Below are positions 9,486 through 16,967 of a DNA stretch of 64,000 nucleotides, one piece after another. The notes beneath the pieces are model-generated. The model ran no database searches. It worked only from the letters and a program-made list of their open reading frames with translations, and was not told where the DNA came from. The stretch's first letter is position 1, and each line of letters starts with the position of its first letter. Origin of the DNA: Luteibacter aegosomatis (lineage in GTDB: Bacteria > Pseudomonadota > Gammaproteobacteria > Xanthomonadales > Rhodanobacteraceae); the NCBI RefSeq assembly GCF_023078455.1, contig NZ_CP095740.1, positions 3,522,001-3,586,000 of the forward strand, written 5' to 3'. Position numbers and translations under genes: made by a program.

Positions 9486-10780
9486 CCCGCCTCCGGAACG
9501 AACAGGATGTCCACGCGGCGGTTGCGCGCGCGGTTCGCGGGAAGCTCCGCGGGCGTCGCCACCGGTTGCGAATCGCCGGCACCGCTGGTCTCGACGCGTC
9601 GCGGATCGTCGAGCTGCTTCACCAGGATCGCGCCGACGTTGCGCGCACGCGCCGTGGACAGCTCGAAGTTGTCCTTGAAGCGCAACGAACGGATCGGCTG
9701 GTCGTCGGTATGCCCCACCACCACGATGCGGCCGCGCACCTGGTTCAACGCCTTGCCAACGCGACCGATCAGCGCCGCCTGCACGGGCGCCACGTCGGCA
9801 CCTCCGGAGGGGAACATCTCGGTGGCCGCCAGTCGCAGCACCGTCTGGCCATCGGGCCTCTCGTCGATGGCCAACGCGCCGTTGCGCGCATCGTCGCCGA
9901 GCAGGTCGCGCAGGCTCACCGGGGCCGGCTTCGCCACGACCGCCGCCGCGGGCAGCGGCACGCCACGCAAGCCGATGGCGGCAAGGCGCGCATTCACCGG
10001 CTCGCCGATGCCGTTGAGCCTTTCGTGCAGGTAGATCCAGGTGCCGAGCAGGATCACGGCGGCGGCAAGTCCCGCGATCCATACCGGCAGGCCACGGCGC
10101 GGCCGCAGCGGCCGGTCGAGTCCGCGCCAGCGGGGCGACAGCTCCGCCGGCGCGGCCGAACGATACGCGGCGATGCGACGGTAAAGGTCTTCGCGACGGT
10201 CGGCCAGCCTGGCCAGCCCACCCGACTCCACCAGGTAACGGCCGCCGAAACCCAGCGCGAGGCACAGGTACATCATCTCGACAAGGTCGATGTGCCGGAC
10301 CATGTCCTGGCACAGGCGATCGAGGATCACGAAGAATTTCTCGCCGCCGTAGGTCTCGTCGTGAAAGGTCACCAAAAGCGTCTGCCGTTGCCAGCCGGTG
10401 TGTTCGCCCCACGGCGAATCGAGCACCGCCTCGTCGAGCATGGTGCACAGCACGTAGCGTGCGGCGACGCCCGTCTGCGCGTCGAAGCCGGCCTGCGACG
10501 CCATGGCATCGAAACGCCGGATGCCGGCGACGGCACGCTCGCGTAGCAGCGCCATGTCCGGCATCTCCGCGCTGGTGCGCAACTGCGCGGCCAGCAGCAG
10601 CAACGGATTGGCGGCACGCACCAGCGGATTGCCGCCGGCGGCCGGCAACTCGCGCGCGGATTCGGGGATCGATGGCGCGGTTTCGCGCGTCGCGCGCGGT
10701 ACGCTGTCGCCGGGTGGCGGCATGGCCGCGCGCACCACCGTGGCGTCGTCGTCGCGAGGAAGCCTGGGTTCGATGGGCAT
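9482..10780 (-). CDS. tssL: T6SS protein TssL (DotU) with C-terminal OmpA-like peptidoglycan-binding domain
   Basis: This 432-aa protein is an extended TssL. After a Pro/Arg-rich leader of about 45 residues comes the DotU cytoplasmic domain (NPLLLLAAQLR, DEAVLDSPWG, YLCLALGFGGRY). A single TM lies at about 230-252. The periplasmic OmpA-C-like domain (about 310-432) includes VVGHTDDQPI, FELSTARA and ANRARNRRVDI. The OmpA part should anchor the membrane complex to peptidoglycan, a job that a separate TagL protein does in some systems. It starts 3 bp after the tssK stop. Confidence 0.93.
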   Translation of the reverse strand: MPIEPRLPRDDDATVVRAAMPPPGDSVPRATRETAPSIPESARELPAAGGNPLVRAANPLLLLAAQLRTSAEMPDMALLRERAVAGIRRFDAMASQAGFDAQTGVAARYVLCTMLDEAVLDSPWGEHTGWQRQTLLVTFHDETYGGEKFFVILDRLCQDMVRHIDLVEMMYLCLALGFGGRYLVESGGLARLADRREDLYRRIAAYRSAAPAELSPRWRGLDRPLRPRRGLPVWIAGLAAAVILLGTWIYLHERLNGIGEPVNARLAAIGLRGVPLPAAAVVAKPAPVSLRDLLGDDARNGALAIDERPDGQTVLRLAATEMFPSGGADVAPVQAALIGRVGKALNQVRGRIVVVGHTDDQPIRSLRFKDNFELSTARARNVGAILVKQLDDPRRVETSGAGDSQPVATPAELPANRARNRRVDILFVPEAG

Positions 10781-10783
10781 CGG

Positions 10784-12124
10784 TCAGTTCCTCACCGCCC
10801 ACAGTTCCAGCGCGAGCCCGTCGAAGCCGTTGCCGAAGTGCAGGGCCACGCCGCCCGACGTGCGCAGCGTCTTCCACATGGGTGAGCGGGTATCGAGCTC
10901 GAAATACTGGTAACCGGACTGGTACGGGATCTGTCGCGGCGCCACGGGCAGCGACGCCACGGCGATACCCGGCAGTTGCAGGTTGACCAGGTCGCGGATC
11001 TTCTCCACCGGCCCGATCTTCGACTGCGTCGGCAGGCGCCGGCGCATGTCCGCCGCCGGGATATCGGCCTTGGCCGCGAGCACGAACGACGCCCCGTCGA
11101 GCAAGGTCGGGTCGGGCACGGTACCGACCCACACGCCGAACTTGCGCTGCTGCAACGGCACGGAAATGGCCGTCTGTTCGAGCACCGCGCTAAGGCTCGC
11201 GCGCAGCGAGGCGAACACCGGATCGAAACTCACGCGCAGGCGCTCGTGGCGGTACGGCGGAAAGCCCTCCGCCCGCTTGCCGGGCGCGGTGAACGTCGCC
11301 AGTTCGCCCGCCATCCCGAGCAGCAGGCGATACAGCTCCTCCGGGTGCAGCAGGGGCGCTTCGGCCAGGTGCGCCAGCACGGGCTGATGACGGTTGACCA
11401 GTTGCAACATCAGGAAATCGGCCAGCTCGGCCGTGCTCGTGCGGTCGGTGCCGGCCACGCGCCCGGCGAGTGCTTCGCCGCGCTGGTGCAACAGGCCGAG
11501 CAGTTCGGTGAGGAACAACGTGAGCCGCTGCGACGCCCGGCTCGACAGGGCGCTGGGAATGAAGCCTTCGTCGAGCACCACGCGACGGTCGGCGCGGCAT
11601 TCGACCAGATGGGCCAGCGGCAGTTCGACCAGGCCTTCGCGCGGCTGTGAGGCCACGGCCAGGCGCGCCGCCAACCCGCCCACTTCGAGCACGACCGTGC
11701 CGCTCGTGCTGCCGGAGGCATCGTTGACCTCGGCTTCGCGCACGGCGAAACGCGAGAGCTGGCCCGGGGCCGCCTGCTCCGGCCAGAGGCTCTCGGCCTG
11801 GGTCGGCGATCGCAGCGGCAAGGTGAGGTAGACGACCTGGTCGCGCCAGTTGCCGTCGATGTCCAGCGGCGGCGGCAACGGATCGCGATCGGGCATCGAG
11901 AACGGGGTGCCGTCGGGGAAGACGCCGCGCGCGCTGCGGATGCCGAGCTTGCCGATCGCCAGCAGGTCGCGTTCCAGCTCCAACTCGTCGAAACCCCACG
12001 GATGGGGGCGCAGCGTCGCCGCGCGCAACTCCACGTAGCGTTCGATATAGCGGTCCTGCTGCTGCATGTGCTGCGGACGCAGGAACAGGCCTTCGCTCCA
12101 CACCACCTTGTTGAATGCACTCAT
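10784..12124 (-). CDS. tssK: T6SS baseplate protein TssK
   Basis: This 446-aa protein starts with the family signature (V-W-S-E-G-L-F-L-R-P-Q-H-M-Q-Q-Q-D) and has LEVGG and VKADIP-like segments typical of TssK. In other systems TssK trimers link the TssFG wedge to the TssLM membrane complex. The ATG at 12124 overlaps the tagH stop (ATGA). Length matches the family (about 440-450 aa). Nothing unusual was seen. Confidence 0.94.
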   Translation of the reverse strand: MSAFNKVVWSEGLFLRPQHMQQQDRYIERYVELRAATLRPHPWGFDELELERDLLAIGKLGIRSARGVFPDGTPFSMPDRDPLPPPLDIDGNWRDQVVYLTLPLRSPTQAESLWPEQAAPGQLSRFAVREAEVNDASGSTSGTVVLEVGGLAARLAVASQPREGLVELPLAHLVECRADRRVVLDEGFIPSALSSRASQRLTLFLTELLGLLHQRGEALAGRVAGTDRTSTAELADFLMLQLVNRHQPVLAHLAEAPLLHPEELYRLLLGMAGELATFTAPGKRAEGFPPYRHERLRVSFDPVFASLRASLSAVLEQTAISVPLQQRKFGVWVGTVPDPTLLDGASFVLAAKADIPAADMRRRLPTQSKIGPVEKIRDLVNLQLPGIAVASLPVAPRQIPYQSGYQYFELDTRSPMWKTLRTSGGVALHFGNGFDGLALELWAVRN

Positions 12125-13446
12125 CGTCCGTCGTCCATCGGCTTGCCGCCGCGTTTGTGGCTGGCGAGCTGGTCTTCGTAGGCCCGTGCGAATTCGTCGC
12201 CGAACAGGCGGCGGAAACGTTCGTCGGGGTCGCCCGCGAGACCGTCGAAGTGCGCCCGGTAGCGCTCCCACGCGCCCTTGCCCGTGCCGAAACCGAAGCG
12301 CGACCGCTTCGCGCCGTCCTCGAAGCGGTCCGGGTCGAACTGCGCCACGAGGTCGTCGAATGCCGCGCGCACCCCGGCCAGCAAGGCCACCTGGTGCAAA
12401 CGGATGTCGTCCATCGCATCGACGATGGCCGCCTCGCCGGAAAGGAAAGCCTCGCCCGGCGGGGCAAGCAGGCGGGACATCGCCTCCCGTGCGCTGGGCG
12501 CGAATTTCAGCGGATTGTTCTCGGTGCGGCGGATCAACGTCGCGGGCATGCGGAAGCCATTCTTCAGTTCCGCCCGCGCGCGCAGCACGTCCATCACGCC
12601 GTCGAGCATGCGCAGGAATAGTGGTTCCAGGGCATGGGCCTCCGTCGTCGGTCGAACCGGTTCGGCCGCCGCCGCGGGTGCGGCCACGGGGGCAGCCACG
12701 GGAGGTTCCACGACGGGAAGCGGCTCGGGCGCCGACGGCTCGACCGTCTCTTGCGCGGCAGGCATGGCGAAGAGGCTGCGCGTGCGATCCCAGTTTTCCG
12801 GCAACACCGCCGCCGCGGGTCTGGCGCGAGCATCCACGGCGGGCGGCGCGAAGTGCTCCGCCATCGGCGAGGCATGGTTCCAGCCCGGCGAAGGCTCTTC
12901 CCGTCCCGACGATTCGACGGACAGGATGGGCGTCGAGGCGGACAGCCAGGCCAGCGGGTCGAGCGACCGCGCGTCGCCCGCGGCCACGGGCATCGAAGCC
13001 GGCCCGACCGGTTCGGGCACGCGCGCAGCCTCGAAGGCGACGGGTGCGACGGTATTCGCCGTGACGTCGTCCGCGGGGCGCACGCGCGGCGCGGTCGTCG
13101 GTGCCGTCCGGTCGGCGGGCGCCTGGATCGCGACCTCGATGTCGAACGTGTCGATGCGCAGGCGATCGCCATGGCGCAACATGGCGGGCTCGCCGTTGCG
13201 CATGGGCGCGCCGTTGAAGAGCATGCCGTTGGTGCTGCGGTCCTCCACGAAGTACATGCCGTTGAGGTAGCGCACCTGGGCGTGCAGGCGCGAAACGCCG
13301 CGCGCCTGCAGCACCCAATCGCACTGCTCCGCGCGGCCGATCGAGAGATCGTGTCCCTCCACGCGCCTGCTGGCGTCGGCGCCTGGGTCTCCCGCCGCGT
13401 CGGCGGGCACGGTCAGGACCAGGATCGGTCCGGCATCACGATTCAT
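12121..13446 (-). CDS. tagH: T6SS FHA-domain protein TagH/Fha
   Basis: This 441-aa protein has an N-terminal forkhead-associated domain (residues about 25-105): SIGRAEQCDWVL, SRLHAQV and DRSTNGMLFNG hold the phosphothreonine-binding Arg, Ser and Asn. A low-complexity Ala/Pro/Glu-rich linker follows (about 110-290). The C-terminal TagH-type region contains RRTENNPLKFAPS and FGDEFARAYEDQL. It is the expected substrate and partner of the PpkA/PppA pair. The ATG at 13446 overlaps the upstream 180-aa gene by 4 bp. Confidence 0.9.
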   Translation of the reverse strand: MNRDAGPILVLTVPADAAGDPGADASRRVEGHDLSIGRAEQCDWVLQARGVSRLHAQVRYLNGMYFVEDRSTNGMLFNGAPMRNGEPAMLRHGDRLRIDTFDIEVAIQAPADRTAPTTAPRVRPADDVTANTVAPVAFEAARVPEPVGPASMPVAAGDARSLDPLAWLSASTPILSVESSGREEPSPGWNHASPMAEHFAPPAVDARARPAAAVLPENWDRTRSLFAMPAAQETVEPSAPEPLPVVEPPVAAPVAAPAAAAEPVRPTTEAHALEPLFLRMLDGVMDVLRARAELKNGFRMPATLIRRTENNPLKFAPSAREAMSRLLAPPGEAFLSGEAAIVDAMDDIRLHQVALLAGVRAAFDDLVAQFDPDRFEDGAKRSRFGFGTGKGAWERYRAHFDGLAGDPDERFRRLFGDEFARAYEDQLASHKRGGKPMDDGR

Positions 13447-13985
13447 GCGGTTTCCTCCAGGGGAAGCAGGTCGAGCGCCGCGGAGGCATAGGCCCGGCAG
13501 CGTGCGTCGAAGTCGCCGGCCGTCGCGGCGATGAGCAGCAGCGCGGCCGCGGCGGTGCGTGCCATGAGCGCGACGGGCACGGGACCGATGGGTTGGCCTT
13601 CGCCGTCGAGCATCCGACCCTCGGCCCAGGCGGCGCTGGCCGCGACGAGGGCCCCCACGCCGTTGAAGTCGCGCGCCATCGCGTGCGCGAGCGCATCGCG
13701 ACGCCGCGGCTCGTCGCGTTCGCGCATCCAGGCTTCGGCCACGGCGATGCCGGCGAGTTCGCGCTCGTCGTCCACCGCCGAGCGAACGCATTGGCAAATC
13801 CACGGCACCACGTAGCCGCGTGGCATCAACCGCACCGCCAGGCGAAGGGCCGCGGCGACGAGGCCCGCGTCGAGCAGGGCATGTACCGCCCGGCGCGGCG
13901 ACATGCCGTCGCGGAGCACGGCTTGTTCGGCATCCGCCAGGGCCATGTCGCGGGCGGCCAGCACGGGAGCGATCGGCGTATTCAC
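13443..13985 (-). CDS. T6SS-linked 180-aa protein, possibly DUF6931 family
   Basis: This 180-aa, Ala-rich, mostly helical protein has no signal peptide or TM segment. It starts with a GTG at 13985 that overlaps the vgrG stop (GTGA), and its own stop overlaps tagH. The pattern (ALADAEQAVLRDGMSPRRAV and then a YVVPWICQCVR segment) resembles small accessory proteins annotated DUF6931 in other T6SS clusters. This family assignment is from memory and uncertain. A role as an adaptor for VgrG or for the FHA protein is possible; no catalytic motif was seen. Confidence 0.6.
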   Translation of the reverse strand: MNTPIAPVLAARDMALADAEQAVLRDGMSPRRAVHALLDAGLVAAALRLAVRLMPRGYVVPWICQCVRSAVDDERELAGIAVAEAWMRERDEPRRRDALAHAMARDFNGVGALVAASAAWAEGRMLDGEGQPIGPVPVALMARTAAAALLLIAATAGDFDARCRAYASAALDLLPLEETA

Positions 13986-15919
13986 AGGAGCAGCGGCGGC
14001 GTGCCCTTCAGCACGGCCGGACCCAGGGTGGATTGCAGCATCAGCGCCGCGCCCGCCGTTACCGTCACGGCGGCGGTGGCTGTCATCGTGACGGCCGCGC
14101 CGGAGGTCATGGTGAGCGCCGCGCCGGACACGAGGTTGATCGTGGCGGCCGCGTTCACGCGCAGCATGCTGCCGGTGATCTGGATCTGCCCGTCGCGGCG
14201 CATGACGATGCGTGCCATGCCGGTCACCAGCTCGATTTCCTCGCCGGCCTCGATGCGCAGGCGGCGGCCGACGTGCAGCGTGTCGTCACGGCCCACGTCA
14301 TGCGTGCGGTCACGCTTGACCTCTTCCGTCTCGTCGCGGTCGATGGTGCTGAAGTGATCGTTCTCGGCCTCGTGGCGCAGGTCGCGTTGCGCATGGAAGT
14401 ACAGTTCCTCCGCGCCCTTGCGGTCTTCGAAGCGGATCTCGTTCGCCTCCCCGGGGCCGCCGAGCAGGCTGCGGCTGACCACGCCGCTGCGCGTGCGTTC
14501 GTCGGGCAACGGGTACGGCGGCATGTGTTCCTGGTTGTAGACGCTGCCGATGATGAGCGGCCGGTCGGGGTCGCCCTCGAGGAAACTCACCACCACCTCC
14601 TGTCCCACGCGGGGAATCTGCACCGCGCCCCAGCGTTTGCCCGCCCAATGCGAGGCCACGCGCACGGGACACGACTGGTCGGCCTTCGGCTTGGACGGCG
14701 GATTCCAGAAAAACTGCACCTGCACGCGGCCGTACTTGTCGACGGCGATGTCCTCGTCCGTGGCGCCATACACCACCGCGGTCTGCAGGCCGTGGATGCG
14801 CGGCCGGGGAGTGGTCTGCGCGGAGCGAAAGGCCTGGCGGCTGCGGATCACCTCGAACTCGCACTTGAACGGTTCTTCGTCCGCGTCCGGCTCGATGCCA
14901 CCGGCCTGGTAATCCACCTCGACGAGGCGGATGCGGCTGGCGATCACCAGGTATTCGTCGTTGGCCGCGCCCAGCGGAAAATCGGTGAGCCGGAACAGGT
15001 TGCCGGTGGCCATGCCCACCGCGTCGGTGACACCCGACGACGTAGCCTGCGCCACGTTGGCCGCTTCGATGCGCGCGCGCGCGAAACGCCGGCCGTCTTC
15101 CGTTCGCTGGGCGTGGTCGGGGCCGACGTAGGGATAGTCATAGATGTCGAGTTCGCCCGCGGCGGGCGCGGACGTTTCCGCCACGGTTTCGTCGGCGAGC
15201 AGCGACGCGCGTGGCCGCAGGTAGTCGTAGTCGTCCAGGCGCACGCGGGTGGATTGCACCGAGCGCGCCACGGTCCATTCCGCGACCGAGGCCCGCATGC
15301 GGTTGCCACGCTCGGTGGGCGGCACGTAAGGCACGGTGTCGAAACCGGGCTCCGCGCGATGCGCGCCGAGCGAATCGCACAGGACCATGGTGTGCACGCC
15401 GTCGGCATGGGTGAAGTAGTAGTAGATGCCCTCCTGTTCCATCAACCGGCTGATGAAGTCGAAGTGCGTCTCGCGATACTGGACGCAGTATTCGCGCGGG
15501 GGATAGTTGCCCGTCAGGGCCAGCCGCACGTCGCCGTATCCCGATTCGGAAAGCACCGTACGGACGATGTCGGGGACGGAACGGTTCTTGTGGATGCGGC
15601 AGTCCACCGTGCGGCGCAGCAACCACGGACGCGGCACCAGCTGGAACCGGTATACGGCGTAGCGCACGTTGTCGACCATGACGAAGCCGGCCTGCTCGGC
15701 CTCGGCGACGATGCCGTCGAAGTAGCGCACGTAACCTTGTGGCGTGGTGACCTTGACCGTCATCCGGGTGGCCAGCAGCGCACGCAGGTCGATCGAAGCC
15801 TCCTTGCTGACCGCTTCCACGCGAAAGGAGAACAGGCGACCCAGGGATTCCTCGGTCGTCATGTTGGCGAAGCGGAGTGCATCGCCCCGCGCGCTGGTGA
15901 GCGTGATCGCATGGGCCAT
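13982..15919 (-). CDS. vgrG: T6SS spike protein VgrG (TssI)
   Basis: This 645-aa VgrG has the gp27-like N-terminal part (LGRLFSFRVEA, a YREThFDFISRLMEQEG-like segment near residue 150) and a gp5-like OB fold (about 385-480: KYGRVQVQFFW, PVRVASHWAGKRWG, GQEVVVSFLEGDPDRP). A C-terminal beta-prism follows, rich in Ala/Thr/Val repeats such as AAVTMTATAAVTV. It stops at TPPLLL without an effector extension, so it is not an evolved VgrG. It lies inside the structural operon, 4 bp after an unrecognised gene. No PAAR protein is encoded next to it. Confidence 0.95.
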   Translation of the reverse strand: MAHAITLTSARGDALRFANMTTEESLGRLFSFRVEAVSKEASIDLRALLATRMTVKVTTPQGYVRYFDGIVAEAEQAGFVMVDNVRYAVYRFQLVPRPWLLRRTVDCRIHKNRSVPDIVRTVLSESGYGDVRLALTGNYPPREYCVQYRETHFDFISRLMEQEGIYYYFTHADGVHTMVLCDSLGAHRAEPGFDTVPYVPPTERGNRMRASVAEWTVARSVQSTRVRLDDYDYLRPRASLLADETVAETSAPAAGELDIYDYPYVGPDHAQRTEDGRRFARARIEAANVAQATSSGVTDAVGMATGNLFRLTDFPLGAANDEYLVIASRIRLVEVDYQAGGIEPDADEEPFKCEFEVIRSRQAFRSAQTTPRPRIHGLQTAVVYGATDEDIAVDKYGRVQVQFFWNPPSKPKADQSCPVRVASHWAGKRWGAVQIPRVGQEVVVSFLEGDPDRPLIIGSVYNQEHMPPYPLPDERTRSGVVSRSLLGGPGEANEIRFEDRKGAEELYFHAQRDLRHEAENDHFSTIDRDETEEVKRDRTHDVGRDDTLHVGRRLRIEAGEEIELVTGMARIVMRRDGQIQITGSMLRVNAAATINLVSGAALTMTSGAAVTMTATAAVTVTAGAALMLQSTLGPAVLKGTPPLLL

Positions 15920-15923
15920 CGCG

Positions 15924-16967
15924 CTATACCTGGTCCGGCCCGCCGACCCTGAACGGGTTCAGGACATGCGTGTTCTCGAAGCCTCCGACGCCCAGGTCGG
16001 ACAGGCGCGTTCCGTGCTCGCCAGGATTCACCCCCCAGCCCGCGTAATGATGGACGGCCCAGTCGTCCTTGCCGACCGGAGCGAGGGCGAACTGGATGTG
16101 CTCGTCCCTTTCCACGCTGTTCAAACGGCTACCGCCGGCACGCGTGGATTCGTAGAACTTGTAGCGGTTCTTCGAGACGAAGGTGAGTTCGTCGAAGCCC
16201 GCGAGCAGGCGCGTATGGACCTGCATCAGGCTGTCGAGCTTCGTGTCGCCGATCGACGTACGTATGAACCAGTCGGTCAACGCGGCGTACGTCTGGGTGA
16301 ATTCGTCTTTCCGGCTCTTGACCTCCTGCTCGAACGCCACCGCGGCCTTCGCATCGATGGTGGTGCTGACCGGTACCGCGCCATTGCCCAGCATGGCCAC
16401 CCTGTCCGGGATGGTCTGCAGGCGTACCCTCGCGACGCGACGGCCCTGCTGGCCCTTGTCGGTCAGGGAGATGTGCCGGAAATAGAACTCGTCGGTGAAT
16501 CCGCGGCTCGCCTCGTACTTTTCCGCTTCGCCGTAACTCTTGAACGCCGCCCAGTAGTGCCCCCTCGCCTGCAAGCCCATGCTCACCAGCGAATGCAGGC
16601 GGCGCTTGAGCCGCCGCGCCTGGATCTCGTACGGCTCGATCTTTTCGCCGTCGCAGACGCAGACCGCCTCGTTCATACCGAAGCGGCCCAGCAGGACCTG
16701 GTCGTTCGCCGTCTGCTGGGCCTTGGAAGTGGCCAGCGACAGATTGATCCGCCATTCGCCCGGACCGTTCGCCCTGTCGACCTCGCGAATGAAGCGGTCG
16801 AAGGTGGCCTGTCCGTCGCCAAGCTCCGCCGCGTTGGCACGGGACCACTCGGCGAGGATCGCGGTGTCGATCACGAACTGCCTCGGACCCCTCCGTCCGG
16901 TATCCGGATGGGGCAGACCCTCGGCCTCGCAGGACGGATCGTTGGCCAGGTAATCGAGAAGCCTCAT
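15924..16967 (-). CDS. Unrecognised 347-aa T6SS-operon protein between clpV and vgrG
   Basis: I do not recognise this family. The 347-aa protein has no signal peptide or TM segment. It starts MRLLDYLANDPSCEAEG, has a mixed alpha/beta look, a basic helix (RRLKRRLHSLVSMG, about residue 120), an aromatic-rich patch (YWAAFKSYGEAEKY) and a C-terminal part with VHHYAGWGVNPG. Its ATG overlaps the clpV stop (ATGA) and it ends 4 bp before vgrG. Base use matches its neighbours, so it looks like a settled part of the operon. It may be a VgrG loading factor, an effector or a structural accessory; the sequence does not decide. Confidence 0.6.
   Translation of the reverse strand: MRLLDYLANDPSCEAEGLPHPDTGRRGPRQFVIDTAILAEWSRANAAELGDGQATFDRFIREVDRANGPGEWRINLSLATSKAQQTANDQVLLGRFGMNEAVCVCDGEKIEPYEIQARRLKRRLHSLVSMGLQARGHYWAAFKSYGEAEKYEASRGFTDEFYFRHISLTDKGQQGRRVARVRLQTIPDRVAMLGNGAVPVSTTIDAKAAVAFEQEVKSRKDEFTQTYAALTDWFIRTSIGDTKLDSLMQVHTRLLAGFDELTFVSKNRYKFYESTRAGGSRLNSVERDEHIQFALAPVGKDDWAVHHYAGWGVNPGEHGTRLSDLGVGGFENTHVLNPFRVGGPDQV

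Noticed and set aside
13982-15919. Effector domain at the VgrG C-terminus
   Set aside because: The tail is only the Ala/Thr/Val beta-prism repeats ending in TPPLLL; no extra domain follows.
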